Shown here in pieces: positions 1-6,799 of a stretch of 13,501 bases of DNA. The position numbers were made by a program, and so were the translations under genes. Position 1 is the stretch's first letter; each line of letters begins with the position of its first letter. The stretch lies in NCBI GenBank assembly GCA_001067655.1, contig JUNU01000333.1, positions 1 through 13,501 of the forward strand, in the 5' to 3' direction. This DNA is from Neisseria lactamica (lineage in GTDB: Bacteria > Pseudomonadota > Gammaproteobacteria > Burkholderiales > Neisseriaceae). Below the pieces are notes generated by a model, which was given only the letters and a program-made list of their open reading frames with translations, had not been told where the DNA came from and made no database searches.

Positions 1-50
1 TTGAGCTAAGGCGAGGCAACGCCGTACTGGTTTAAAGTTAATCCACTATA
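1..50. repeat. Correia repeat element, truncated by window start
   Basis: The segment reads as the right-hand end of a Correia repeat enclosed element: the internal stretch TTGAGCTAAGGCGAGGCAAC, then GCCGTACTGG, and a terminal inverted repeat closing with AATCCACTATA. The matching left-hand end, in the same orientation, is at 13440-13501. These small non-autonomous elements are abundant in Neisseria genomes, insert at TA, and can carry promoters or processing sites. Only about the last third is present, so the interior cannot be checked. Confidence 0.85.
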
Positions 51-52
51 CT
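25..52 (+). promoter_or_regulatory. Possible promoter at Correia edge, facing aspA
   Basis: The last bases of the Correia element plus two flanking bases form TATACT (47-52), a 5-of-6 match to the sigma-70 -10 box. Sixteen bases upstream sits only a poor -35, TACTGG (25-30). Correia ends are known to provide outward promoters in Neisseria. Whether this one drives aspA is inferred. A second weak candidate is TAGACA (79-84), 17 bases, then TAATGT (102-107). Confidence 0.3.
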
Positions 53-160
53 TTGATAACAACGGCGCGTTTGCAGCTAGACAACCTATGCAAAACGGTC
101 TAATGTTCCGCCTGCATATGCACATTACTTGATAAACCAACGAATGAGAAGGTAAGAGAA

Positions 161-1558
161 ATGACTGTCCGTATCGAACACGATTTGCTGGGCGACCGCG
201 AAATCCCCGCTGAGGCGTATTGGGGCATCCATACTTTGCGCGCGGTGGAAAACTTTAAAATTTCCAATCAAAAAATTTCCGACGTGCCGCAGTTTGTCCG
301 CAGCATGGTGATGGTGAAAAAAGCGACCGCGCAGGCAAACGGCGAACTGGGTGCAGTGAAGCCCGAAATCGCCGCCGCCATCGAAAAGGCTTGCGACGAA
401 GTGTTACTCAAAGGCCGCTGCCTCGACCAATTTCCGTCCGACGTGTATCAGGGCGGCGCGGGAACTTCTGTCAACATGAACACCAACGAAGTCATCGCCA
501 ACCTTGCTTTGGAAATTTTGGGCTACGAAAAAGGCCGCTACGACATCGTTAACCCGATGGATCATGTGAACGCCAGCCAGTCCACCAACGACGCCTATCC
601 GACCGGCTTCAGGCTGGCGGTGTATTACAGCGTCGGCGAACTGCTGGAAAAACTGGCGTTGCTGAAAGATGCGTTTGCCGCCAAAGCCGATGAATTTAAA
701 GATGTTTTGAAAATGGGGCGCACCCAGCTTCAAGATGCCGTACCGATGACGGCGGGGCAGGAGTTTCAATCTTTCCAAGTGTTGCTGGAAGAAGAGATTT
801 TGAATCTGGACCGCACGCGCGCCCTGCTGTTGGAAGTCAACTTGGGCGCGACCGCCATCGGTACAGGCGTGAACACGCCGAAAGGCTACGCGGCTTTGGC
901 GGTGAAAAAATTGTCCGAAGTCAGCGGCTTGGATTGCAAACTGACCGAAAACCTGATTGAAGCGACTTCAGATTGCGGCGCGTATGTGATGGTACACGGC
1001 GCATTGAAGCGCACGGCGGTGAAATTATCGAAAATCTGTAACGACTTGCGCCTTTTGTCCTCCGGCCCGCGCGCCGGTTTGAAAGAAATTAACCTGCCGG
1101 AAATGCAGGCAGGCTCATCAATTATGCCCGCCAAAGTCAATCCCGTGATTCCCGAAGTGGTCAACCAAGTCTGCTTCAAAGTCATCGGCAACGACACCAC
1201 CATCACCTTCGCCGCCGAAGCGGGGCAGTTGCAATTAAACGTGATGGAGCCGGTCATCGCGCAATGTATATTTGAAACCATCTCCCTCTTGGGCAACGCT
1301 GCGGTAAACCTCGCCGAGAAATGCGTCAAAGGCATTACCGTCAACCGCGAAATCTGCGAACGCTATGTGTTCAATTCCATCGGCTTGGTCACTTATTTGA
1401 ACCCGTATATCGGCCACGGCAACGGCGATTTGGTCGGCAAAATCTGCGCCCAAACCGGCAAAGGCGTGCGCGAAGTCGTGCTCGAACGTGGACTGTTGAG
1501 CGAAGCGGAACTTGACCGCATCCTGTCGCCCGAAAACCTGATGAACCCGCATTTGTAA
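161..1558 (+). CDS. aspA: Aspartate ammonia-lyase (aspartase)
   Basis: Catalyses reversible deamination of L-aspartate to fumarate and ammonia in the cytoplasm, linking amino-acid catabolism to the TCA cycle. The 465-residue product is close to the roughly 470-480 residues usual for AspA. It belongs to the fumarase/aspartase superfamily: the signature GSSIMPAKVNP at 318-328 holds the flexible SS loop with the catalytic serine, and GGAGTSVNMNTNEV (98-111) and ASQSTNDAYPTG (138-149) are substrate-binding segments. The GGAGTS form at 98-103 fits aspartase rather than FumC, whose equivalent is usually TGSGTQ. The start is supported by GAGAAGG at 146-152, eight bases upstream. The gene stands alone, with a Correia end upstream and a DUS-pair terminator shared with the convergent cytochrome gene. 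Confidence 0.96.
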   Translation: MTVRIEHDLLGDREIPAEAYWGIHTLRAVENFKISNQKISDVPQFVRSMVMVKKATAQANGELGAVKPEIAAAIEKACDEVLLKGRCLDQFPSDVYQGGAGTSVNMNTNEVIANLALEILGYEKGRYDIVNPMDHVNASQSTNDAYPTGFRLAVYYSVGELLEKLALLKDAFAAKADEFKDVLKMGRTQLQDAVPMTAGQEFQSFQVLLEEEILNLDRTRALLLEVNLGATAIGTGVNTPKGYAALAVKKLSEVSGLDCKLTENLIEATSDCGAYVMVHGALKRTAVKLSKICNDLRLLSSGPRAGLKEINLPEMQAGSSIMPAKVNPVIPEVVNQVCFKVIGNDTTITFAAEAGQLQLNVMEPVIAQCIFETISLLGNAAVNLAEKCVKGITVNREICERYVFNSIGLVTYLNPYIGHGNGDLVGKICAQTGKGVREVVLERGLLSEAELDRILSPENLMNPHL

Positions 1559-1572
1559 GATAGGGCATAAAG

Positions 1573-1617
1573 AAAAGGTCGTCTGAAAACGGAATTGCCG
1601 TTTCAGACGACCTTTTT
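1573..1617. terminator. Bidirectional DUS-pair terminator
   Basis: Two exact inverted DUS copies (1576-1587 and 1602-1613) form a stem extended on the outside by A:T pairs and on the inside by CGG/CCG, with one extra A on the left arm. TTTTT follows on the plus strand and AAAA precedes, so it can end both aspA and the convergent cytochrome gene. Inverted DUS pairs acting as terminators are well known in Neisseria. Confidence 0.88.
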
Positions 1618-1633
1618 CTATTTGTTCAAATTG

Positions 1634-2293
1634 TTATTTCAACATCAAAATCGCGGCCACCGCCGCTACCGCCACTGCCAATGCGGCAATCAGTTTGACA
1701 GCGGAAGCAAATTTCAAGGCAACGGTTTGCCCTTCGATGTGCTTGTAGCCGCTGATCATCGGGTGGATCAAATCTTTTTTCTTTAAAAACTTATACGCCA
1801 AAACCGTAACGATGTGTAATCCTGCCAACGCCGCCAGCAGGTTGAAGAAGTTGACGTGGATTTTACGCATCAGGCTGCCCGTGTCCGAGCTGACCAGATG
1901 GTTGAGATAGCCGCTGTCGGTAAACGTGTTTTCATCGGCGGCAAACAAGCCCGTCGTTACTTGCAGCAAGACCGCCGCAATCAGCGCGATGACCATCAGC
2001 GCGCCCAAAGGGTTGTGTCCAGGCTGTTCGTTTTCCGTCAGGCTGCCTTGCAGGTAACGGCGGATGGACGATGGACCACGCACGAATTGTGCAAACCGAG
2101 CCGTATCGCTGCCCCAGAAGCCCCAACACAGGCGGAAGATAATCAGTCCGACGATCAGCAGTCCGCAGCGCAAGTGCCAAACCAGCATCCCGCCGCCTGC
2201 CTGCGCGCTGTACCACATAAATCCGACCGATAAGACCAAGAGCCAGTGAAACAGGCGCGTCGGCAAATCCCAGACTTTGACTTTTTGTTTCAT
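1634..2293 (-). CDS. Cytochrome b561-family membrane protein
   Basis: A 219-residue inner-membrane di-haem b-type cytochrome homologue, likely passing electrons between quinol and a periplasmic or redox partner; the partner is not visible here. The N-terminus VWDLPTRLFHWLL (7-19) is typical of the b561/hydrogenase cytochrome b superfamily. Helices are predicted at about 13-33, 38-60, 97-117, 146-169, plus an extra C-terminal hydrophobic segment at 196-218. Candidate haem ligands are H16, H40, H146 and H160; the 14-residue spacing of the last pair matches E. coli CybB (H137/H151). The start has AAGGAA a few bases upstream on the minus strand. It is convergent with aspA and divergent from nnrD. 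I am confident of the family, not of the physiological role. Confidence 0.88.
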   Translation of the reverse strand: MKQKVKVWDLPTRLFHWLLVLSVGFMWYSAQAGGGMLVWHLRCGLLIVGLIIFRLCWGFWGSDTARFAQFVRGPSSIRRYLQGSLTENEQPGHNPLGALMVIALIAAVLLQVTTGLFAADENTFTDSGYLNHLVSSDTGSLMRKIHVNFFNLLAALAGLHIVTVLAYKFLKKKDLIHPMISGYKHIEGQTVALKFASAVKLIAALAVAVAAVAAILMLK

Positions 2294-2314
2294 TTAATAT
2301 TCCTTGTTGTGCGG

Positions 2315-2344
2315 TTGTAGTGTTCCTATACGGGGCGGTAGAAT
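2315..2344 (+). promoter_or_regulatory. Candidate nnrD promoter
   Basis: TAGAAT at 2339-2344 is a 5-of-6 match to the -10 box. Eighteen bases upstream is a weak -35, TTGTAG (2315-2320). It lies in the divergent region between the cytochrome gene and nnrD, about 80 bases before the chosen nnrD start. The assignment is an inference from spacing and matches. Confidence 0.3.
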
Positions 2345-2363
2345 CGTGAAAACAACAGTCGAT

Positions 2364-2387
2364 AAAAGAGGGATTCCAACCTCTTTT
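2364..2387. other. Small perfect hairpin in nnrD leader
   Basis: AAAAGAGG (2364-2371) and CCTCTTTT (2380-2387) form a perfect 8-bp stem with an 8-base loop, ending in a T-run, 40 bases before the nnrD start. It would lie inside the leader if the promoter at 2315-2344 is used. It could be an attenuator, a weak terminator or an operator; nothing here decides between them. Confidence 0.4.
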
Positions 2388-2426
2388 CGCCACGCATCCG
2401 CTATTTTACCAAACTCAGGCAGATTG

Positions 2427-3326
2427 ATGATGAACCCGTCCTATACGCTCCCCGATACGCCCGATTTTTTTCAGACGACCTCGCAATTTCCCGACGTATT
2501 CACCCCGCGCCAAGCAGAATCGCACAAAGGGACATACGGCACACTCGCCGTCGTCGGCGGTGCATCGGGCATGAGCGGAGCCGTCGTACTCGCTTCCACC
2601 GCCGCGATTTATCAAGGCAGCGGCAAAGTGTGGGCAGGCTTTAATCAAACCGCCTTGCCCTTCGCCGTCATTCCCGAACGCCCCGAAATCATGCTGGCAA
2701 CCACAGAAGATTTGCTGAAACGGTCGGACATCAGCGCATGGGCGGTCGGCTGCGGCATGGGTTTGGACGAAACCGCCGACCAAATCTTAAATACCGTGTT
2801 GACGCAAAATCAGGAAGCGCCGCTGTTGCTTGATGCCGATGCACTCACCCTGCTGGCAAGGTCGCAGCCCGAAACCCGCGAAGCCGCACAAAAGCGCGGC
2901 AATATGGTTCTGACCCCGCATCCCGCCGAAGCCGCCCGCCTGCTCGGTACGTCAACCCAAACAGTCCAGCAAGACAGAATGTCCGCCGTCCAAACCATCA
3001 GCATAACGTTCCAAGCAGTAACCGTCCTAAAAGGACACCATACGCTGGTCGCCGCGCCCAACGGCACGGTCTATACCAACCCAAGCGGCAACGCCGGACT
3101 TGCCACCGCTGGCAGCGGCGATGTGTTAAGCGGCATCATCGGCAGCCTGCTCGCGCAAGGCATTGCCCCATTCCAAGCCGCTTGTGCCGGCGTATGGCTG
3201 CACGGCGCTGCGGCGGATGTCATCAAACACTCGACAGGCGTGGAAACCGGTATGCTGGCAGGCGAAATCGCACCCGTCGCCAGATGGTTGAGGAATCGGC
3301 TGATGATGGATAAAACAAAAGTTTAA
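2427..3326 (+). CDS. nnrD: ADP-dependent NAD(P)H-hydrate dehydratase
   Basis: Repairs NADHX and NADPHX, the hydrated and inactive forms of the nicotinamide cofactors, by ADP-dependent dehydration in the cytoplasm. The 299-residue product is the stand-alone C-terminal (carbohydrate-kinase-like) domain of YjeF, without the NnrE epimerase half. Visible motifs: GTYGTLAVVGGASGMSGA (35-52), LLDADAL (134-140), LTPHPAEAARLLG (162-174), and TAGSGDVLSG (227-236) holding the GSGD anion hole and catalytic Asp232. The start is ATG at 2427 (or 2430); the frame stays open further upstream from a TTG at 2304, but homology begins after 2427. An exact DUS at 2470-2481 is read as FQTT near the N-terminus. A DUS hairpin follows the stop. 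Confidence 0.93.
   Translation: MMNPSYTLPDTPDFFQTTSQFPDVFTPRQAESHKGTYGTLAVVGGASGMSGAVVLASTAAIYQGSGKVWAGFNQTALPFAVIPERPEIMLATTEDLLKRSDISAWAVGCGMGLDETADQILNTVLTQNQEAPLLLDADALTLLARSQPETREAAQKRGNMVLTPHPAEAARLLGTSTQTVQQDRMSAVQTISITFQAVTVLKGHHTLVAAPNGTVYTNPSGNAGLATAGSGDVLSGIIGSLLAQGIAPFQAACAGVWLHGAAADVIKHSTGVETGMLAGEIAPVARWLRNRLMMDKTKV
2470..2481 (-). repeat. DNA uptake sequence inside nnrD
   Basis: Exact TTCAGACGACCT on the plus strand. It is a single copy without an inverted partner, translated in frame as F15-Q-T-T18 of NnrD, in the poorly conserved N-terminal extension. Confidence 0.9.
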
Positions 3327-3332
3327 AGAAAG

Positions 3333-3387
3333 AGGTCGTCTGAAAACGGGTTCGGCAAACCTGCCGAAACCGGTTTTCAGACGACCT
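3333..3387. terminator. Long DUS-pair hairpin after nnrD
   Basis: Exact DUS copies at 3333-3344 and 3376-3387 pair, and the pairing continues inward through TTCGGCA/TGCCGAA to a short loop, giving roughly 25 near-perfect base pairs. No T-tract follows on the plus strand, so it may be a weak terminator, a transcript-stabilising 3' end or simply an uptake site. It marks the left edge of the AT-rich nuclease islet. Confidence 0.7.
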
Positions 3388-3418
3388 GTGTATTGTTTTA
3401 GATAAAAAAAGGGAAAAA

Positions 3419-4456
3419 ATGAAACCAAATATTTTTGATATTGCCACTAAAGAGCTGAGTCAGGATGCTTTTATTACTTGGCTATTGATGTTTGCCGACG
3501 AGGAATGCAAAGGGGAAGATAAAGCTTTGAACGAATGTGCAAGGGAATTTGTTACAGAATTAATCAAATCACAATACCCGAATTTTGATGAAAAAATTAC
3601 TTCTGTAAAAGCGGGGAGACAAAGGGAAAATATTGATATATGGGTTGAGGTTAATGATAAATATTTTATTGTAATTGAGGACAAAACCAATACTAAGGAG
3701 CATTCCAATCAGCTAAACCGGTATAGGGAGGCTGCGGAGAGAATGGCGGAAGGTAAAAGCATTGTATGCATTTATATAAAAACCGGTAATGAAAACAAGG
3801 CAAGCCTTAAGAGGGTAGAAAATAAAGGATTCAAGGTTTTTGATAGGAAAAAACTCATCGCTATCCTCGAAAAATACACAGATATCAAGAATAATATTTT
3901 TATCGATTTTCTCGAGCGGATTAAAAGGCTGGAGGACAAGAATAACCGATTTGCTGATATAGCCATTACAGAATGGCAGGGTAGTGATTGGCAGGGATTT
4001 TTTCAATTTCTAGAAAATGAATTACCAGTGACAGATATGTGGTGGGATTATGCAAATAATCCCAGTGGCGGTTTTTGGTGGTATGCCTTTTCTAAATTGC
4101 CGCTGACAGACAAAAATTTTATTTATATGCAGTTGGAACAAACTAAGGCAAGGCTTTGCTTTAAGGTAAATATATCTGACGAGAGTGCTGAAAACGATAG
4201 AAAACAAATACGAAATAAACTTTTTGATTTGTTTATATCCGAAGCTCGCAAAGAAGGTTTCTTCGAGATTAAAAAACCGCAAAAGTTTGGGAAGGGGAAA
4301 ACCATGACGTTTGCCGTGGTTGAACAAGAGGGTTGGTTTGGTAACAATAAATTGGATAGGGAGGGTGTTATTAAAAATATTCTGAAATATCAGGAATTTT
4401 TTATAGCGTTTCAGAAAAAATTCAAAGCTGATACGCAGTCTCCAGAACAGGCATAA
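3419..4456 (+). CDS. PD-(D/E)XK nuclease family protein, AT-rich
   Basis: A 345-residue protein with an N-terminal PD-(D/E)XK nuclease-like domain resembling the PDDEXK_4 type. Residues 14-27 (SQDAFITWLLMFAD) match the entry helix of that family. E70-N-I-D73 supplies the first acidic site, I86-E87-D88-K89 is the E-x-K motif after a hydrophobic strand, and Q98-L-N-R-Y102 is a QxxxY-like motif. All core catalytic positions look intact. The C-terminal part (about 185-335) is Trp-rich, with W186, W191, W208-W209 and W220-W221, and I do not recognise it. There is no signal peptide or membrane segment. The gene is visibly AT-rich (one sampled 60-base stretch is about 35% GC against about 57% in aspA), has no internal DUS, and sits between DUS hairpins, which suggests horizontal acquisition. 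Role in phage defence or restriction is inference. GGGA lies five bases before the ATG. Confidence 0.8.
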   Translation: MKPNIFDIATKELSQDAFITWLLMFADEECKGEDKALNECAREFVTELIKSQYPNFDEKITSVKAGRQRENIDIWVEVNDKYFIVIEDKTNTKEHSNQLNRYREAAERMAEGKSIVCIYIKTGNENKASLKRVENKGFKVFDRKKLIAILEKYTDIKNNIFIDFLERIKRLEDKNNRFADIAITEWQGSDWQGFFQFLENELPVTDMWWDYANNPSGGFWWYAFSKLPLTDKNFIYMQLEQTKARLCFKVNISDESAENDRKQIRNKLFDLFISEARKEGFFEIKKPQKFGKGKTMTFAVVEQEGWFGNNKLDREGVIKNILKYQEFFIAFQKKFKADTQSPEQA

Positions 4457-4487
4457 ATACCTAGTTTACGTTTTAAAAAATAATAAA

Positions 4488-4530
4488 GAAAGGATTTCAG
4501 ACGACCTCACCATCCGTTTGAAATCCTTTC
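4488..4530. terminator. Hairpin containing one DUS arm
   Basis: GAAAGGATTTCAGACG (4488-4503) pairs with CGTTTGAAATCCTTTC (4515-4530) over 16 positions with one G:T pair and an 11-base loop. Only the left arm contains a true DUS (TTCAGACGACCT at 4496-4507); the right arm merely complements part of it. It probably ends the nuclease transcript, although no T-run follows, and it marks the right edge of the AT-rich islet. Confidence 0.6.
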
Positions 4531-4546
4531 CCGAACAGACTAAACT
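4518..4546 (+). promoter_or_regulatory. Candidate promoter for small membrane protein
   Basis: TTGAAA (4518-4523, 5 of 6), exactly 17 bases, then TAAACT (4541-4546, 4 of 6). The -35 box overlaps the right arm of the preceding hairpin. It lies about 45 bases before the start at 4591. Supported by sequence match only. Confidence 0.35.
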
Positions 4547-4590
4547 GCCGAATTGCTCTTTTCCATCATCCTTATTTTATCCGTCACACC

Positions 4591-4869
4591 ATGCCCAAAA
4601 TCCTTATCATCCGCTGGCTTATCGTCTGCCTGATACCTTTAATCACGCTTGCTATTTTCGCCGTCAATCCGCCTAAAGACGCGGCGCAACACTTAATCAA
4701 CGGCATTATCCTTGCCTGCGAAGCGACGTTTCTGTTCAAATTCATCCTCTTCGAAACCATCAAGCATCATCTTAAGCAAGAGTTTGATTTGAAACGTCAA
4801 ACCATGCTGCTGTTTATTCCGATCATTTTGCTGATTGTGTATTTGTTCCACTATTTCGGCGCGTTTTAG
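4591..4869 (+). CDS. Hypothetical small inner-membrane protein
   Basis: A 92-residue protein I do not recognise by family. It has three hydrophobic segments, about 4-25, 35-54 and 71-89, with a charged loop between the last two (ETIKHHLKQEFDLKRQ, 55-70), so it is very likely an integral inner-membrane protein. It has no catalytic motif and no clear ribosome binding site before the ATG. Base composition resembles the core genes rather than the AT-rich nuclease upstream. A perfect DUS hairpin follows the stop, and earP begins 48 bases downstream. A role linked to EarP is possible but nothing in the sequence supports it. Confidence 0.7.
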   Translation: MPKILIIRWLIVCLIPLITLAIFAVNPPKDAAQHLINGIILACEATFLFKFILFETIKHHLKQEFDLKRQTMLLFIPIILLIVYLFHYFGAF

Positions 4870-4877
4870 TTTTGAAA

Positions 4878-4907
4878 AGGTCGTCTGAAACCGATTTCAG
4901 ACGACCT
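4878..4907. repeat. Perfect inverted DUS pair before earP
   Basis: Exact DUS copies at 4878-4889 and 4896-4907 form a perfect 13-bp stem with a four-base loop. The hairpin ends nine bases before the earP ATG and has no T-run after it. It may end the upstream transcript weakly, and if earP is read through it would lie at the earP ribosome-loading site. Confidence 0.75.
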
Positions 4908-4916
4908 CAAGTCTTT

Positions 4917-6068
4917 ATGAATACACACGTTTTTCCTGTTTGTTGGATTTTTTGCAACGTCATCGACAATTTCGGCGATATCGGCGTTTCCCTGCGGCTT
5001 GCCCGTGTTTTGCATCGTGAACTCGGTTGGCAGGTGCATTTGTGGACGGACGATGTGTCCGCCTTGCGTGCGCTTTGTCCCGATTTGCCCGACGTTCCCT
5101 GCGTTCATCAGGATATTTATGTCCGCACTTGGCATTTTGACGCGGCAGACATTGATGCTGCGCCCGTTCCCGATGTCGTTATCGAAACTTTTGCCTGCGA
5201 TCTGCCCGAAAATGTGTTGCACATCATCCGTCAAAACAAGCCGCTTTGGCTGAATTGGGAGTATTTGAGCGCGGAAGACAGCAATGAAAGGTTGCACCTG
5301 ATGCCTTCGCCGCAGGAGGGTGTTCAAAAATATTTTTGGTTTATGGGCTTCAGCGAAAAAAGCGGCGGGTTGATACGCGAACGCGATTACCGCGATGCCG
5401 TCCGTTTTGATACCGAAGCCTTGCGAGAGCGGCTGATGCTGCCCGAAAAAAATGCCCCCGAATGGCTGCTTTTCGGCTATCGGAGCGATGTTTGGGCAAA
5501 ATGGCTGGACATGTGGCAACAGGCAGGCGGCCCGCTGACCCTGCTGCTGGCGGGTACGCAAATCATCGACAGCCTCAAGCAAAGCGGCGCCATTCCGCAA
5601 AACACCCTGCAAAACGACGGCGATATTTTTCAGACGACCTCGGTCCGCCTTGTCAAAATCCCTTTCGTTCCGCAACAGGACTTCGACAAACTGTTACACC
5701 TCGCCGACTGCGCTGTGATACGCGGCGAAGACAGTTTCGTGCGCGCCCAGCTTGCGGGCAAACCCTTCTTTTGGCACATCTATCCGCAAGATGAAAATGT
5801 CCATCTCGACAAGCTCCACGCCTTTTGGGATAAGGCACACGGCTTCTACACGCCCGAAACCGCCTCGGCACACCGCTGCCTTTCAAACGACCTCAACGGT
5901 GGAGAGGCATTATCCGCAATACAACGCCTCAAATGTTGGCAAATCCTGCAACAACACCAAAACGACTGGCGGCAAGGCGCGGAGGAATGGAGCTGTCATC
6001 TTTTTGAGCAACCTTCCGCCCTTGAAAAACTCGCCGCCTTTATTTCAAAGCTTAAAAAAATACGCTAA
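4917..6068 (+). CDS. earP: EF-P arginine rhamnosyltransferase EarP
   Basis: Transfers rhamnose from dTDP-L-rhamnose to Arg32 of elongation factor P, the modification needed for EF-P to rescue ribosomes at polyproline stretches. The 383-residue length matches characterised Neisseria and Pseudomonas EarP proteins. The N-terminal Rossmann half carries DNFGDIG (17-23), with D17 and D21 corresponding to the essential aspartates, D21 being the proposed general base. The C-terminal half carries IRGEDSFVRAQLAGKPFFWHIYP (268-290, given here by its key residues R269, E271, D272 and S273), the nucleotide-sugar site. The start at 4917 is chosen because the frame upstream reads through the DUS hairpin. 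The gene sits 40 bases before efp, its substrate. A DUS is read in frame as FQTT at 238-241. Confidence 0.95.
   Translation: MNTHVFPVCWIFCNVIDNFGDIGVSLRLARVLHRELGWQVHLWTDDVSALRALCPDLPDVPCVHQDIYVRTWHFDAADIDAAPVPDVVIETFACDLPENVLHIIRQNKPLWLNWEYLSAEDSNERLHLMPSPQEGVQKYFWFMGFSEKSGGLIRERDYRDAVRFDTEALRERLMLPEKNAPEWLLFGYRSDVWAKWLDMWQQAGGPLTLLLAGTQIIDSLKQSGAIPQNTLQNDGDIFQTTSVRLVKIPFVPQQDFDKLLHLADCAVIRGEDSFVRAQLAGKPFFWHIYPQDENVHLDKLHAFWDKAHGFYTPETASAHRCLSNDLNGGEALSAIQRLKCWQILQQHQNDWRQGAEEWSCHLFEQPSALEKLAAFISKLKKIR
5629..5640 (-). repeat. DNA uptake sequence inside earP
   Basis: Exact TTCAGACGACCT on the plus strand, translated as F-Q-T-T at EarP residues 238-241, in a linker before the nucleotide-sugar site. 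A one-mismatch relative (TTCAAACGACCT) lies further down the gene at 5882-5893 in another reading frame. Confidence 0.9.
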
Positions 6069-6071
6069 AAT
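6043..6071 (+). promoter_or_regulatory. Candidate efp promoter overlapping earP stop
   Basis: TAAAAT (6066-6071, 5 of 6) starts with the TAA stop codon of earP. Exactly 17 bases upstream is TTTCAA (6043-6048), a weak -35. This would let efp, a highly expressed gene, be transcribed independently of earP with a leader of about 30 bases. The -10 box also sits in a small inverted repeat, CGCTA-AAA-TAGCG (6063-6075). Confidence 0.4.
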
Positions 6072-6108
6072 AGCGCGTTTATTTACAACCGATTTGATTG
6101 GACAATAC

Positions 6109-6669
6109 ATGAAAACAGCACAAGAACTGCGCGCCGGCAACGTATTCATGGTCGGCAACGATCCTATGGTCGTTCAAAAAACCGAATACATCAAAGGCGG
6201 CCGCTCTTCCGCCAAAGTCAGCATGAAACTGAAAAACCTGCTGACCGGTGCCGCTTCCGAAACCATTTACAAAGCCGACGACAAATTCGACGTCGTTATC
6301 CTGTCCCGCAAAAACTGTACTTACAGCTACTTTGCCGATCCTATGTACGTCTTCATGGACGAAGAATTCAACCAATACGAAATCGAAGCCGACAACATCG
6401 GCGACGCGTTGAAATTCATCGTTGACGGTATGGAAGACCAATGCGAAGTAACTTTCTACGAAGGTAACCCTATTTCTGTCGAGCTGCCCACCATCATCGT
6501 ACGCGAAGTCGAATACACCGAGCCTGCCGTTAAAGGCGACACTTCCGGCAAAGTGATGAAAACCGCGCGTCTGGTCGGCGGCACTGAAATCCAAGTGATG
6601 TCTTACATCGAAAACGGCGACAAAGTCGAAATCGATACCCGTACCGGCGAATTCCGCAAACGCGCTTAA
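6109..6669 (+). CDS. efp: Translation elongation factor P
   Basis: Binds between the ribosomal P and E sites and speeds peptide-bond formation at consecutive prolines. The product is 186 residues, the standard length, with the three beta-barrel domains expected at about 1-62, 66-128 and 130-184. The modified residue is visible: the loop K29-G30-G31-R32-S33 carries arginine where E. coli EF-P has lysine, which identifies it as the EarP-rhamnosylated class. The C-terminal block GDTSGKVMKTARLVGG (144-159) is typical of the family. The frame is open for more than 100 codons upstream inside earP, but homology and length fix the start at 6109. A perfect DUS terminator follows. Confidence 0.97.
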   Translation: MKTAQELRAGNVFMVGNDPMVVQKTEYIKGGRSSAKVSMKLKNLLTGAASETIYKADDKFDVVILSRKNCTYSYFADPMYVFMDEEFNQYEIEADNIGDALKFIVDGMEDQCEVTFYEGNPISVELPTIIVREVEYTEPAVKGDTSGKVMKTARLVGGTEIQVMSYIENGDKVEIDTRTGEFRKRA

Positions 6670-6690
6670 GCATCAGCTGCGATTAAAGAT

Positions 6691-6725
6691 AAAAGGTCGT
6701 CTGAAAATTTTCAGACGACCTTTTT
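6691..6725. terminator. Perfect DUS-pair terminator after efp
   Basis: Inverted exact DUS copies at 6694-6705 and 6710-6721 form a perfect palindrome with flanking AAAA and TTTTT (T-run 6721-6725). This is a classic intrinsic terminator for efp. Confidence 0.9.
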
Positions 6726-6799
6726 CCATCTCTGCGTGTTAAGTCAAGACGCGAATTTTAAAATAAGATGAGACAACACTCCCTTTGAATCTGAACGCA

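Noticed and set aside
121..145. FNR-type site (TTGAT...) upstream of aspA
   Set aside because: TTGAT at 129-133 matches a half site, but the second half (CAACG) does not resemble ATCAA.
2304..2426. TTG-started 41-residue extension of NnrD
   Set aside because: It contains the promoter region and a hairpin, shows no homology to the family, and ATG 2427 fits better.
4866..5675. Long antisense open frame (269 codons) across earP
   Set aside because: The plus strand encodes EarP with all key residues; the antisense product has no recognisable domain and runs through the DUS hairpin.
5752..6108. N-terminal extension of EF-P upstream of 6109
   Set aside because: The frame is open, but it overlaps earP in another frame, and EF-P has a fixed length with Arg32 placed correctly only from the 6109 start.
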